A stretch of DNA of 64,000 nt from Anaerocolumna chitinilytica (GTDB taxonomy: Bacteria; Bacillota; Clostridia; Lachnospirales; Lachnospiraceae), in the NCBI RefSeq assembly GCF_014218355.1, contig NZ_AP023368.1, forward strand, positions 5,557,911-5,621,910, written 5' to 3'. This document shows positions 33,222 to 43,397 of this stretch, piece after piece. Both the position numbers and the translations under genes were made by a program. The notes below the pieces were generated by a model that was not told the DNA's origin, made no database searches, and saw only the letters and a list, made by a program, of their open reading frames with translations. Position 1 is the first letter of the stretch. Each line of letters begins with the position of its first letter.

Positions 33222-33860
33222 TTATTTCTGTTTTATTACCATTCTGTGTATAGGGTTTCCTAGTCCTGAAAACTTCTCTTCATATTCTGTCATTACATTT
33301 CCGGTTACATATTCGCTGTTATGAAGGTCATAAGTATGATTAACCAGCGCCCAACCCGCATTTTCTGCTTCTTCTAAGGAAAAATCAAAGAGCAGACGGT
33401 TATCTGTTTTAAAAATGATCTCTCCCTCTTCTTTTAAAAATCCTTTATATCTTGATAAAAATTCCTTTGAGGTCAATCTTCTTCTGGCATGCCTGTCTTT
33501 GGGCCAAGGATCAGAAAAGTTCAAATAAATTCTCTCAACCTCTCCTTTATCAAATACATTATTTACAGTTTCCGCATCCAAACATAGAAAAAAGAGATTT
33601 GATAGCTCCAAATCTTTTCTTTTCTCTATACCACGAATTAATACGCTGGAATACTTTTCAATCCCAAGATAATTGATGTCTGGATTCTCTGTAGCAAGCT
33701 GGCAGATAAATTTACCTTTTCCCATTCCAATCTCAATATGAAGAGGGTTATCGTTACCAAAAACTTCTTTCCATTTGCCTTTGTGTTGTTCCGGATTATG
33801 AATAACATATTCATTTGTTTCAATCTCTTCTTTGGAACCTCGCACATTTCTCAATCTCAT
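33222..33860 (-). CDS. trmB: tRNA (guanine-46-N7)-methyltransferase
   Basis: A 212-residue SAM-dependent methyltransferase. IEIGMGKGKFICQLA binds SAM, and FSDPWPKDRHARRRL is the signature of TrmB, which methylates G46 in the variable loop of tRNA. The length fits. Its ATG overlaps the stop codon of the small upstream ORF in an ATGA junction, suggesting translational coupling. Confidence 0.95.
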   Translation of the reverse strand: MRLRNVRGSKEEIETNEYVIHNPEQHKGKWKEVFGNDNPLHIEIGMGKGKFICQLATENPDINYLGIEKYSSVLIRGIEKRKDLELSNLFFLCLDAETVNNVFDKGEVERIYLNFSDPWPKDRHARRRLTSKEFLSRYKGFLKEEGEIIFKTDNRLLFDFSLEEAENAGWALVNHTYDLHNSEYVTGNVMTEYEEKFSGLGNPIHRMVIKQK

Positions 33861-33991
33861 AATGCACCATCATATATTGCAGGTCTGAATGTATCCATAC
33901 TGCCAGATATACTGCCCTGCTGCCACCTATAAACAGAGCGAAAGAATCCCTTTGTGGCAACCTTTCCAGTTATATTTTCTTCCACTCTCAT
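33857..33991 (-). CDS. Small ORF of 44 residues coupled to trmB
   Basis: The frame starts at ATG 33991 and ends in the TGA that overlaps the trmB ATG (ATGA). The product is 44 residues, with GFFRSVYRWQQGSISGSM in the middle. It is not in my memory of known families. The ribosome site is weak, but the overlap and protein-like composition support expression. It may instead be a leader that controls trmB. Confidence 0.45.
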   Translation of the reverse strand: MRVEENITGKVATKGFFRSVYRWQQGSISGSMDTFRPAIYDGAL

Positions 33992-34331
33992 TCTGCTGCT
34001 AAGTTACAAAATATTATTTTTTACGACTTAATTCTTATTGAAATTTTTGCTAATTCATTATATCATACAAATAGATAATAACAAGTACTTAAACATTTTT
34101 GGGGCTTCTCAAAATAACTGTTTTTAAAAATTTAATTTTTCCAACGATTTAATTAATTATAATTAATTAATTGTTAATAATTTATCGAAATTTGTACATT
34201 TTAACGATAGTATTTTTTAATTTCTGTAGTATTATATAGCTGTGTTCCAGCTTAAAAAATAGGAATTATACTGACTATTTTAGTCTAGCCGTAAGGTCAC
34301 ATGCTTTATAATTTTTCAAGGTTAATTCTTA
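33992..34331. other. AT-rich region upstream of the V-ATPase operon
   Basis: No ORF. It contains runs of TTAATTAAT around 34140-34180 and poor -10-like TATA sequences; several weak promoters are possible, and I cannot choose among them. Confidence 0.35.
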
Positions 34332-34378
34332 TTGGCTTACAATTATTATGAATACCGCGTATATTATACGTAAGCCAA
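34332..34378 (+). promoter_or_regulatory. Inverted repeat in the V-ATPase operon leader
   Basis: TTGGCTTAC (34332-34340) and GTAAGCCAA (34370-34378) are perfect inverted copies. Inside, CGTATATTATACG (34358-34370) is a second dyad. The structure ends about 15 bp before the ribosome site of the first subunit gene, so it may be an operator or a leader hairpin. Confidence 0.5.
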
Positions 34379-34406
34379 ACAAAAAATAAACGCAAGGAGG
34401 TTTAAC

Positions 34407-34718
34407 ATGGAAAATGTAATTGGTCTTTTACACGACATTGAAGAAAAAGCGAATCTTATCATTGCACGTGCCAACGATGAAAAAGTGAAATTACACGAAG
34501 CCTTAAAAAATGATTTGGAAAAGTTGGATAAAGACGTAGCTGATAGCACTAATGCAAAACTTCTTGTATTAAAAAATCAGGTAACAAAGGAATTAGCCGC
34601 CGAAAAAGAAGCTATAACAAAAGACTGGGAAAAGCAACTTGCCGACTTGGAATCTAATTATGCCAGGAATCACGATTTATATGTCGATCGGATAATGCAG
34701 GAAATCATCAGTGAGTAA
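34407..34718 (+). CDS. V-type ATPase peripheral stalk subunit (G/H-like)
   Basis: A 103-residue protein that is almost wholly coiled coil, rich in Glu, Lys and Ala (LIIARANDEKVKLHEALK). It matches the short stalk subunit (NtpF of Enterococcus, AtpH in archaeal naming) that pairs with subunit E. It is the first gene of the operon, with AGGAGG before its ATG. Sequence identity in this family is low, so the assignment rests on size, composition and place. Confidence 0.8.
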   Translation: MENVIGLLHDIEEKANLIIARANDEKVKLHEALKNDLEKLDKDVADSTNAKLLVLKNQVTKELAAEKEAITKDWEKQLADLESNYARNHDLYVDRIMQEIISE

Positions 34719-34743
34719 ATAATTAGTTACAGGGAGGTTTGTT

Positions 34744-35778
34744 ATGAGCAATTTATTAGTCTATAGCGGGATTGTTACAAAAACCAAAGCCCTGGAGGCC
34801 AAAGTTGTCAAAGACGCAGAATATCAAACAATAGCAAACTTCGAATCCACAGCCGATTTTATTGCGTACTTAAAGTCTCATCCCGGGTATGATCATATCT
34901 TTTCAGGTATAGATGAAAACCTTATCCACCGCGGTCAGGTGGAGGGAATGATAGACAACTGCCTGTACAAGGACTTTTCCAAATTATACAGCTTCTCTAA
35001 TCCCGAGCAAAGAAAGGTACTTGACATTGTCTTTCTCCGTTATGAAGTGAACATATTGAAATACTGTATGCATATGGTCTATAACCAGCACAGGCAATAC
35101 GACCTGGACAGCATTACTGCCTTTTTTAATAAGCATTCCAGTATTGATATTACAGCACTCGCCTCTTCCAAATCCATGGATGAATATGTAGAAAACCTTA
35201 AAGGAAGCGACTACTATTCTGTACTTACCAGCATTCAGAAGACGGAGATAACCTCCTTTGATTACGAAATGAAGCTTGATATCCAATACTTCATGAAAGC
35301 ATGGAAGATGAAAGATAAAACTCTGTCCGGCGATAATCTAAAGTATGTTACAGAAACCATAGGTCTTGAAATAGACCTGCTAAATATAATGTGGTTATAC
35401 CGCTCCAAGAAGTTCTACAATCTTCAGGTTAAGGATGCCTACGCTTACATTATTCCCATCACTTATAAATTAAAAAAGGATAAGTTGATAAAACTGATGG
35501 AAACCTCCACCATTGATGAGTTCAGCGGGGTATTAAAGACAACTCCTTATGAGTTTATGATTCCTTCCCTCGCAAATGGCACAGTTGAAAAGGTATATCA
35601 GAAGACTTTATTTAAGAATTATAAACATCAAAGTGATAAATACCAGAATTCCATGGCACCCATCAGTTATTATTTGTATCTTAAGAGGACAGAAATTGAC
35701 AGGCTTACATCCGCACTGGAATGTATCCGTTATAAGCTTGATCCTGCAGATACAATAAAATATATTACTATTACTTGA
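34744..35778 (+). CDS. ntpC: V-type ATPase subunit C
   Basis: A 344-residue helical protein of the V-ATPase C/AC39 (subunit d) family, which joins the central stalk to the membrane rotor. It lies between the stalk subunit and subunit I, as in other bacterial V-ATPase operons. The fold is repeated helical bundles; no catalytic motifs are expected. Confidence 0.9.
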   Translation: MSNLLVYSGIVTKTKALEAKVVKDAEYQTIANFESTADFIAYLKSHPGYDHIFSGIDENLIHRGQVEGMIDNCLYKDFSKLYSFSNPEQRKVLDIVFLRYEVNILKYCMHMVYNQHRQYDLDSITAFFNKHSSIDITALASSKSMDEYVENLKGSDYYSVLTSIQKTEITSFDYEMKLDIQYFMKAWKMKDKTLSGDNLKYVTETIGLEIDLLNIMWLYRSKKFYNLQVKDAYAYIIPITYKLKKDKLIKLMETSTIDEFSGVLKTTPYEFMIPSLANGTVEKVYQKTLFKNYKHQSDKYQNSMAPISYYLYLKRTEIDRLTSALECIRYKLDPADTIKYITIT

Positions 35779-35794
35779 ATCGGAGGTGTAATAA

Positions 35795-37696
35795 TTGATT
35801 GAAAAGATGAGATTTATCACCATTACCGGTCCAAAGGCTGAGTTTGACAGAGTTGTAGGCACGTATTTGAATAAATATGAAATTCACCTTGAGAATGCTC
35901 TATCCGAACTTAGTTCCGTTCAGGATTTAAAACCCTTTGTCGAGACGAATCCCTACAAAGATATTCATGCAAAGGCTCTTGAACTGGCAGATAGGTTTGA
36001 TAACAAGCAACCCGTTAAAGCAACCAACATGACCCTTTCCGAAGCGTCTACAATAATTTTATCTGCGTCCCGGGAAATGGAAGATTTGACTGCCGGTAAG
36101 AAGAAGCTGGGAGTCGATAGAGAGCATTTATTGGAGCTTCAGAAAAAAATTGAACCCTTCCGCTCACTGGACTATGAACTTGATAAAATTCAGGACTTCA
36201 AATTTATAAAATACCGCTTTGGACGAATTTCCCGTGAGTATTACACCAAATTCTCCAAATTCGTGTATGAAAGCCTTACAACAGTGTTTGTAGAATGTCG
36301 AAATGATGCGGACTATGTTTGGGGTGTATATTTTGTGCCGGCTTCCGAAGCTGAAAAGACAGATACTATATTTTCATCTCTGCATTTTGAAAATATCTCT
36401 CTTGCCTCGGAATATGAAGGAACACCGGAGCAGGCTTATAATTCCCTCGTCAAGAAGTTGGAAGAAAATCAGAAGTCAATTGACGACATCAACGCTGAGA
36501 TGAAATCCCGCTTAAGCAGCCGTTCAGACCAGGTATTAAATGCTTATGAGCACATCAGTGTATATTCCAATAATTTTGATGTCAGGAAAATGGCTGCCTT
36601 GACTACTATTTCTAAAAGAAATGCCTCATACTTCATCCTATGCGGCTGGATTACAGAGGAAAGCGCTCCTGCTTTACTTCATGATATTGATAAGGATAAA
36701 AACATCTACTGTTTATCAGAAAAAGATCTTGCTAGTATTAACTCAAAGCCGCCGACAAAGTTAAATAATTTTAAGATATTCAGGCCCTTTGAAATGTTTA
36801 TAAAGATGTATGGTCTTCCGGCTTATAACGAGATGGACCCTACCCTTTTTGTTGCTATCACCTATTCCATCATTTTTGGAATCATGTTCGGAGATGTTGG
36901 TCAAGGTCTATGTCTTGCAATAGGCGGCGGTTTACTGTATTACTTTAAGAAGATGCCTCTGGCTGCTATTGTTTCCTCAGCTGGTGTATTTTCCACCATC
37001 ATGGGCTTTATGTACGGCAGTATTTTCGGTTTTGAAGATGTTCTGCCTCATATATGGCTTAATCCCATGGAAAATGTAATGACAGTACTGTTAACGGCTG
37101 TAGCCTTTGGTTCAGGCCTTATTATAATCGCAATGATTATAAACATTGTTAATGGTATAAAAGCAAAAGATGTTGAAAAAGTTTTCTTTGATACCAATGG
37201 TGCCGCAGGTCTCGTATTCTACGTGATGATACTGGTTTGTGTCGTTCTTGTAGCAACCGGTAACCCTATGCCTGCCGGTATTGTACTCCTTGTTTTCCTG
37301 GGAATACCACTTATTCTTATCTTCTTAAGAGAGCCCCTCTCACATTTAGTCGAGAAGAAGGCTGAGATATTACCGGAACAAAAGGGTATGTTTTTTGTAG
37401 AATCATTTTTTGAGTTATTTGAAATCGTTTTAAGCTACCTTACAAATTCTATTTCCTTCCTGCGTGTTGGTGCTTTCGCAATCAGCCATGCAGCCATGAT
37501 GGGTGTCGTAATGCTTTTTGCAGGAGCCCATACAGGGAACCCTAATATATTGATTGTAATTCTTGGTAATATTTTCGTAGCCGGTATGGAAGGCCTCATT
37601 GTTGGTATTCAGGTACTGCGTCTTGAATATTACGAAATGTTCAGTCGATTTTACAGGGGGACAGGAAAAGGATTTAAACCATATAAAAGTAAATAA
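35795..37696 (+). CDS. ntpI: V-type ATPase subunit I (membrane stator)
   Basis: A 633-residue protein. The first 330 residues are cytosolic with two coiled coils; the rest has seven or eight membrane helices. The conserved Arg that faces the rotor is seen in SISFLRVGAFAISHAAMM. The start is a TTG at 35795, because GGAGG lies eight bases before it; the next ATG, four codons in, is too far away. It carries ions between the rotor and the half channels. Confidence 0.94.
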   Translation: MIEKMRFITITGPKAEFDRVVGTYLNKYEIHLENALSELSSVQDLKPFVETNPYKDIHAKALELADRFDNKQPVKATNMTLSEASTIILSASREMEDLTAGKKKLGVDREHLLELQKKIEPFRSLDYELDKIQDFKFIKYRFGRISREYYTKFSKFVYESLTTVFVECRNDADYVWGVYFVPASEAEKTDTIFSSLHFENISLASEYEGTPEQAYNSLVKKLEENQKSIDDINAEMKSRLSSRSDQVLNAYEHISVYSNNFDVRKMAALTTISKRNASYFILCGWITEESAPALLHDIDKDKNIYCLSEKDLASINSKPPTKLNNFKIFRPFEMFIKMYGLPAYNEMDPTLFVAITYSIIFGIMFGDVGQGLCLAIGGGLLYYFKKMPLAAIVSSAGVFSTIMGFMYGSIFGFEDVLPHIWLNPMENVMTVLLTAVAFGSGLIIIAMIINIVNGIKAKDVEKVFFDTNGAAGLVFYVMILVCVVLVATGNPMPAGIVLLVFLGIPLILIFLREPLSHLVEKKAEILPEQKGMFFVESFFELFEIVLSYLTNSISFLRVGAFAISHAAMMGVVMLFAGAHTGNPNILIVILGNIFVAGMEGLIVGIQVLRLEYYEMFSRFYRGTGKGFKPYKSK

Positions 37697-37723
37697 TAGT
37701 ATAATTTTAAGGAGGAACATATT

Positions 37724-38146
37724 ATGACAATGACAGCAAAAATCATTTTAGTAATCGCTTTAGTATTAAGTATCGCAATTCCCTTTGGAGCATTTTTACT
37801 CAGTGAAAAGAAAAAAGGAAACTTTAAGGCAACAGTACTTGCAAACTCATTTTTCTTCTTTGGTACATTAGTAATTGCACACATCTTATTATTCTCCGGT
37901 CACGTATCTGCTGCTGAAGCTACAACAGCTGCATCTAACGCAGAAGGATGGAGATATTTAGCTGCTGCTCTTTCAACTGGTTTATCCTGTATCGGTGGTG
38001 GTATCGCCGTTGCTTCCGCTGCTTCCGCTGCCTTAGGCGCTATGAGCGAAGATTCCAGTATCATGGGTAAAGCACTTATCTTCGTAGCTCTTGCAGAAGG
38101 TATTGCTCTCTACGGATTAATCGTATCATTCTCTATCTTACCGTAA
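37724..38146 (+). CDS. ntpK: V-type ATPase subunit K (proteolipid rotor)
   Basis: A 140-residue protein of four membrane helices. The ion-carrying Glu lies in ALAEGIALYG in the last helix; the first hairpin has none, so there is one carboxylate per four helices, as in V-type rotors. No Gln occurs anywhere, although sodium-binding rings normally use a conserved Gln. Codon choice appears strongly biased, as for an abundant protein. A 13-bp hairpin follows the gene and may protect this part of the message. Confidence 0.94.
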   Translation: MTMTAKIILVIALVLSIAIPFGAFLLSEKKKGNFKATVLANSFFFFGTLVIAHILLFSGHVSAAEATTAASNAEGWRYLAAALSTGLSCIGGGIAVASAASAALGAMSEDSSIMGKALIFVALAEGIALYGLIVSFSILP

Positions 38147-38154
38147 TGCAAAAA

Positions 38155-38185
38155 AGAAGTGTGAAAGTATTTCTTTCACACTTCT
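38155..38185 (+). other. Perfect 13-bp hairpin after the K-subunit gene
   Basis: AGAAGTGTGAAAG and CTTTCACACTTCT pair perfectly across a five-base loop TATTT. The plus-strand 3' side lacks a T run, so transcription should continue to the next ATPase genes; it may act as an mRNA-stabilising element or processing site. Confidence 0.75.
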
Positions 38186-38292
38186 CTCCTATGCATATTG
38201 CAAGACATCCCAAAGCTATAACCGCTCTCTACGGGCAATTGCAATAATGCCTAGCATAAGGCTTTTCTCTTATTAATTAAGGAGGTAACTGT

Positions 38293-38601
38293 ATGCGTAT
38301 GTTTCTTATCAGCGATAACGTTGATACCTACACCGGAATGCGCCTCACAGGCGTGGATGGAGTTGTCATACATTCTAAAAAGCATTTAAAAGAACAACTG
38401 GATAAAGCGCTTGCAGATAAAACGATCGGAGTTCTTCTGATTACAGAAAAGTTCAGCCGCGAATTCCCTGATATTATAAATGATGTAAAATTAAACCGAA
38501 AGCTTCCGCTGATTGTTGAAATTCCCGACCGCCACGGAACGGGAAGGAAACCCGATTTTATTACTTCCTATGTAAATGAAGCAATTGGAATAAAATTGTA
38601 A
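38293..38601 (+). CDS. ntpG: V-type ATPase subunit F
   Basis: A 102-residue protein of the Rossmann-like F subunit (NtpG), which binds subunit D in the central stalk. Typical segments are ISDNVDTYTGMRLTGVDG and GVLLITEKFS. A 146-bp gap with a hairpin precedes it, the largest in the operon, and GGAGG lies just before the ATG. Confidence 0.93.
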   Translation: MRMFLISDNVDTYTGMRLTGVDGVVIHSKKHLKEQLDKALADKTIGVLLITEKFSREFPDIINDVKLNRKLPLIVEIPDRHGTGRKPDFITSYVNEAIGIKL

Positions 38602-38613
38602 AGGGAGATGTCT

Positions 38614-39183
38614 ATGACTTTAGATGAAAAATTAGAACAATTTTATAATTCTGCAATGGAAAGCGCCACCAGTCAGAATATTGAAATAATAGAAGAATAT
38701 CAAAAATCTTTACAGCAAATCTACAACGAGCACAAGGAAGAAGAGTTAAGAAAAGCTGATGCAACATATAGAGCCGAATCTGAAAAACTGCTTCGTGAAA
38801 AAAATAAGGAAGTCGCTAGTGAGTTAATCACTCTAAAGAGAAAATTAAGTGATCGTTCCTTTGAGCTGAAGAGTAAACTTTTTGAGGATATCTCTGCTAA
38901 ACTTCAGGAGTATATGAAAACTCCCGAATATAAAGCCCTTTTGGTAAAGCAGATAAAAGCTGCAAAAAACTTTGCAGGTAAAGACAATATAGCAATTTAT
39001 ATCAATCCTACCGATGCTGCCTTAAAAGACACTTTGGAAGCGGAGGCAGGTGCCACACTAACCATAAGTGACCGTGATTTTATAGGCGGTATACGTGCTG
39101 TTATTCAGGAAAAAAGCATTTTGATAGATAATTCATTTCTGACCAGAATGGAAGAATCCAAGAATAAATTCGCTGTAAGTTAA
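38614..39183 (+). CDS. ntpE: V-type ATPase subunit E
   Basis: A 189-residue protein with a long N-terminal coiled coil and a C-terminal alpha/beta head, as in the stator E subunit. AGGGAG directly abuts an upstream ATG at 38608 and has proper spacing to the ATG at 38614, so I use the latter (MTLDEKLEQF). It pairs with the 103-residue stalk subunit to hold the A3B3 head. Confidence 0.9.
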   Translation: MTLDEKLEQFYNSAMESATSQNIEIIEEYQKSLQQIYNEHKEEELRKADATYRAESEKLLREKNKEVASELITLKRKLSDRSFELKSKLFEDISAKLQEYMKTPEYKALLVKQIKAAKNFAGKDNIAIYINPTDAALKDTLEAEAGATLTISDRDFIGGIRAVIQEKSILIDNSFLTRMEESKNKFAVS

Positions 39184-39260
39184 TTCATTAACATTAACTT
39201 ATAAGCCAGTATCAAATTAAAAATGCCATGTGAAAAGAAGAAAGGGGAGTTATCTCCATT

Positions 39261-41027
39261 ATGAATATAACAGGAAAAATACACGGAATTAACGGACCAA
39301 TTGTATATGTGGCAGGCAATCAGGGCTTTAAGATGGGCGAAATGGTTCTTGTTGGCAACGAAAAGTTGGTCGGAGAAGTAATCGGTCTTACAAAAGAACA
39401 GACTACGATACAGGTATATGAAGAGACTACCGGTATGAAACCTGGCGAATTAGTATATTCAACAGGCGCTGCTATTTCCGTAACCTTAGCACCCGGTATT
39501 ATCAGTAATATCTTTGACGGTATAGAACGTCCATTAACAGAAATAGCAAAATCTTCCGGAGCATATATTTCCAGAGGTGTAAGTGTAGATGCACTTGATC
39601 AGAACAAGCTTTGGGATGTGCATGTAACCGTAAAAGAAGGGGATAAAGTATACGGCGGAACCATTATCGCCGAAGTTCCCGAGTCACGTGCTATTGTTCA
39701 CAAGTCAATGGTACCTCCCGGAACAAATGGTGTAGTTATCAAAGCTGTAAGAGACGGACAGTATACAATAAATGATACCATTATAACCATCAGAACACCG
39801 GAAGGAGAAGAGAAAGACATTACTCTTACTCAGAAATGGCCTATTCGTGTTCCGAGACCTACTTCCAAAAGATACCCCGCAGACCGTCCCCTTATAACCG
39901 GACAGCGTATTATTGATACCTTATTCCCTATCGCTAAAGGCGGTACAGCTGCCATTCCCGGAGGATTTGGTACCGGTAAGACCATGACACAGCATCAGCT
40001 TGCTAAATGGTCCGATGCGGACATTATCGTATACATCGGCTGCGGTGAACGTGGTAACGAAATGACAGAAGTATTGGAAGACTTCTCAAAGTTAGTAGAT
40101 CCGAAATCCGGCAATCCCTTACTTGATAGAACCACTCTTATTGCTAATACTTCCAACATGCCCGTTGCTGCTCGTGAAGCTAGTATCTACACCGGTATTA
40201 CTTTAGCTGAATACTATCGTGATATGGGTTATCACGTAGCTATTATGGCTGACTCTACTTCCCGTTGGGCAGAGGCTCTTCGTGAATTATCCGGACGTTT
40301 GGAAGAAATGCCCGCAGAAGAAGGTTTCCCTGCATACCTGGCTTCAAGACTTTCAGCCTTTTATGAAAGAGCCGGTTTTATGCAGAACTTAAATGGAACA
40401 GAAGGCAGTGTATCTATTATCGGAGCTGTATCCCCTCAGGGCGGTGACTTCTCTGAACCGGTTACACAGAACACCAAGCGTTTTGTTCGCTGTTTCTGGG
40501 CCCTTGATAAATCCCTGGCTTATGCAAGACATTTCCCTGCTATCCACTGGTTAACCAGCTATAGCGAGTATTTAAACGACTTAGCTCCCTGGTATACTCA
40601 AAATGTCGGAAGAGACTTTATTGATTGCAGAAATCAGTTATTAAGCATATTAACCCAAGAGAATCAGTTAAATGAGATCGTAAAATTAATCGGTAGTGAC
40701 GTACTCCCGGATGACCAGAAGCTGGTACTAGAAATTGCCAGAGTCATTCGCTTGGGATTTGTTCAGCAGAATGCTTATCACCCTTCCGATACCTATGTAC
40801 CTTTGGATAAACAGCTTAGAATGATGCAAACCATACTTTATCTTTACTCCAAATCAAAGCAGCTCATTGGTATGAATATGCCTATGTCACTGTTAAAGCA
40901 GGAAGATATCTTCGAAAAGATTATCTCAATTAAGTATGATGTTGCAAATGATGAACTTTTCAAATTTGATCACTATACAGCTATGATTGATGACTTCTAT
41001 AATCGCATCATGGCCAAGAACGGTTAA
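39261..41027 (+). CDS. ntpA: V-type ATPase catalytic subunit A
   Basis: A 588-residue catalytic subunit. Walker A is GGFGTGKT, the catalytic Glu lies in GERGNEM, and the non-homologous insertion typical of V/A-type A subunits is visible between about residues 115 and 185. It hydrolyses or makes ATP in alternation with subunit B. The strong match and length leave no doubt. Confidence 0.98.
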   Translation: MNITGKIHGINGPIVYVAGNQGFKMGEMVLVGNEKLVGEVIGLTKEQTTIQVYEETTGMKPGELVYSTGAAISVTLAPGIISNIFDGIERPLTEIAKSSGAYISRGVSVDALDQNKLWDVHVTVKEGDKVYGGTIIAEVPESRAIVHKSMVPPGTNGVVIKAVRDGQYTINDTIITIRTPEGEEKDITLTQKWPIRVPRPTSKRYPADRPLITGQRIIDTLFPIAKGGTAAIPGGFGTGKTMTQHQLAKWSDADIIVYIGCGERGNEMTEVLEDFSKLVDPKSGNPLLDRTTLIANTSNMPVAAREASIYTGITLAEYYRDMGYHVAIMADSTSRWAEALRELSGRLEEMPAEEGFPAYLASRLSAFYERAGFMQNLNGTEGSVSIIGAVSPQGGDFSEPVTQNTKRFVRCFWALDKSLAYARHFPAIHWLTSYSEYLNDLAPWYTQNVGRDFIDCRNQLLSILTQENQLNEIVKLIGSDVLPDDQKLVLEIARVIRLGFVQQNAYHPSDTYVPLDKQLRMMQTILYLYSKSKQLIGMNMPMSLLKQEDIFEKIISIKYDVANDELFKFDHYTAMIDDFYNRIMAKNG

Positions 41028-41041
41028 GGAGGATTAAAACT

Positions 41042-42427
41042 ATGGCAATAGAATATTTAGGATTAAGTGAAATAAACGGCCCTCTTATTGCTATTGAGGG
41101 TATACGTGATGCCTCCTATGATGAAATCGTAGAACTGACCGTAAACGGAACCAAGAAGATTGGTAGAATCGTAGAAATATACGAAGATAAAGCAGTTATA
41201 CAGGTATTCCAGGGAACAGATGAAATGTCCCTTAATAACACACATACAAAATTAACCGGTCGTCCCTTGGAAGTAGCTCTTTCAACAGATATCTTAGGCC
41301 GTGTATTTAATGGTGTAGGTCAGCCCATTGACGGTCTTGGCCCAATAGTACCTGAAGTGAATAAGGATGTTAATGGTCTCCCCTTAAATCCCTGTACCAG
41401 AGAGTATCCCAGAAACTATATTCGTACCGGTATTTCCGCAATTGACTGTCTTACAACTTTAATTCGTGGTCAGAAGCTTCCTATCTTTTCAGGAAACGGT
41501 CTCCCTCACGACCAGTTGGCCGCACAGATTGTTAAACAAGCTTCCTTAGGTGAGAACAGTGATGAGGAATTTGCTATCGTTTTTGCAGCTATGGGTGTTA
41601 AACATGACGTTGCTGATTTCTTCCGCCGTACATTCGAAGAAAGTGGAGCAACACCTCACGTAGTAATGTTCTTGAACCTGGCAAATGACCCTGTAGTAGA
41701 AAGATTAATTACTCCAAAAGTTGCTTTAACTGCAGCAGAATACCTGGCATTTGAAAAAGGAATGCACATTCTCGTTGTTTTAACAGATATGACTTCCTTT
41801 GCAGAAGCAATGCGTGAGGTTTCTTCCTCAAAAGGTGAAATCCCCAGCAGAAAGGGTTATCCCGGTTATCTGTACAGTGAATTAGCAACTATTTATGAAA
41901 GAGCCGGAATCGTTAGAGACCGCAAAGGTTCTGTTACCCAGATTCCTATTCTTACAATGCCCAATGACGATATAACACACCCTATCCCCGATTTAACAGG
42001 ATACATCACAGAAGGTCAGATAGTTCTTGACCGTTCCATATACCAGAAAACCGTATATCCTCCTATTAATATTCTTCCTTCCCTGTCACGTCTTATGAAG
42101 GATGGTATCGGTAAAGGATATACCAGAGAAGATCATCAGGATCTTGCAAACCAGTTATTCTCCTCCTATGCTAGAGTAGGTGATGCAAGAGCCCTTGCCA
42201 GTGTAATCGGTGAGGATGAACTTTCTCCTATTGATAAGAAGTACCTAAAGTTCGGTGCTGCTATGGAACGTGAATTTATTACCCAGGGAATGGATGAAAA
42301 CCGTACCATTATTCAAACATTAGACTTAGGCTGGAGACTGCTTCGCATGTTACCCAGAGAAGAGCTTGATAGAATTGATACTAAGGTACTGGATAAATTC
42401 TATATCACATCAGAGGCTTCCAAATAA
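41042..42427 (+). CDS. ntpB: V-type ATPase subunit B
   Basis: A 461-residue regulatory nucleotide-binding subunit. The P-loop position reads [15 protein letters not shown], lacking a true Walker A, as usual for V-type [23 protein letters not shown] is another family hallmark. It starts 14 bp after subunit A. Confidence 0.98.
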   Translation: MAIEYLGLSEINGPLIAIEGIRDASYDEIVELTVNGTKKIGRIVEIYEDKAVIQVFQGTDEMSLNNTHTKLTGRPLEVALSTDILGRVFNGVGQPIDGLGPIVPEVNKDVNGLPLNPCTREYPRNYIRTGISAIDCLTTLIRGQKLPIFSGNGLPHDQLAAQIVKQASLGENSDEEFAIVFAAMGVKHDVADFFRRTFEESGATPHVVMFLNLANDPVVERLITPKVALTAAEYLAFEKGMHILVVLTDMTSFAEAMREVSSSKGEIPSRKGYPGYLYSELATIYERAGIVRDRKGSVTQIPILTMPNDDITHPIPDLTGYITEGQIVLDRSIYQKTVYPPINILPSLSRLMKDGIGKGYTREDHQDLANQLFSSYARVGDARALASVIGEDELSPIDKKYLKFGAAMEREFITQGMDENRTIIQTLDLGWRLLRMLPREELDRIDTKVLDKFYITSEASK

Positions 42428-42485
42428 GTACCTGAATTAAGTGAGTCCGTTTTACGGATGAAACAGAAAGGCATGGGTGTAATAT

Positions 42486-43103
42486 ATGGATCCGAATACC
42501 TTCCCCACCAAGGGAAATCTAATATTAGCTAAAAACTCTCTTGCCTTAGCCAAACAAGGTTACGAGCTCATGGATAAGAAGCGTAATATTCTAATTCGTG
42601 AACTTATGGAGCTGATTGATAAGGCAAGGGATATCCAGACAGAAATTGATGGAACTTTTACCAGTGCATATGCCGCTTTGCAAAAAGCCAATATTGAAAT
42701 GGGAATCCGAAATGTTGAAGATTTAAGCTTCACAATTCCGGAGGAAAATTCTATCGAGATAAAGCAAAGAAGTATCATGGGTACGGAAATTCCTTTAGTT
42801 GATTTTGAGTTAGAAGATGAGAAGCCAACTTATTCCTTCTTTAATACCAGAGTGTCGCTGGATGAAGCAACCAGCAGCTTTCGTAAGGTTAAGGAATTAA
42901 CTCTCAGGCTTGCAACTATTGAGAATTCAGCTTACCGTCTTGCTGCAAGTATTAATAAAACACAAAAACGCGCCAATGCTTTAAAGAATATAACGATTCC
43001 TAATTATTCACAACTTGTCCATGACATTCAAAATGCCTTGGAAGAAAAAGAAAGAGAAGAGTTTACAAGACTTAAAGTCATCAAAAACTGGCGTACAAAA
43101 TAA
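42486..43103 (+). CDS. ntpD: V-type ATPase subunit D
   Basis: A 205-residue central-stalk subunit made of two long antiparallel coiled coils (PTKGNLILAKNSLALAKQG at the start; RRVNALKN-like RANALKN near the end). It transmits rotation between the head and the K ring. It is the last gene of the operon, followed by a terminator. Confidence 0.95.
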   Translation: MDPNTFPTKGNLILAKNSLALAKQGYELMDKKRNILIRELMELIDKARDIQTEIDGTFTSAYAALQKANIEMGIRNVEDLSFTIPEENSIEIKQRSIMGTEIPLVDFELEDEKPTYSFFNTRVSLDEATSSFRKVKELTLRLATIENSAYRLAASINKTQKRANALKNITIPNYSQLVHDIQNALEEKEREEFTRLKVIKNWRTK

Positions 43104-43106
43104 GCA

Positions 43107-43154
43107 AAAAAGCATTGTTTCCATAGCAGTTCTATAGGGAATAATGCTTTTTTT
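43107..43154 (+). terminator. Terminator of the V-ATPase operon
   Basis: AAGCATT and AATGCTT pair with further inner pairing, followed by seven T residues, just after the subunit D stop. Confidence 0.8.
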
Positions 43155-43194
43155 ATGTTCAGATATTAATTTTTTCTTAACCCCTCTTTAGTGC

Positions 43195-43223
43195 TTGATA
43201 CAACCTGTGAAATCATCTATAAT
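43195..43223 (+). promoter_or_regulatory. Predicted promoter of the carboxypeptidase gene
   Basis: TTGATA (43195-43200) and TATAAT (43218-43223) are spaced by 17 bp. The resulting leader would be about 170 bases. Confidence 0.7.
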
Positions 43224-43397
43224 AGATAAATGTAATGAAATTTTATGCAAAAAACGAACGATAACATAGATTAATTATATATTTCACCGAATAGACGCTA
43301 TAAAGTAAGTATCATTTTTATAGCTTAATTAAGTAATGCTTAAATAAATATCAAGAAAACATCCTATACTATAAATACTGTATCTAAAGGAGTTGTT

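Noticed and set aside
33992..34331. Structured RNA upstream of the V-ATPase operon
   Set aside because: Only simple AT-rich palindromes are visible; nothing matches a known RNA family.
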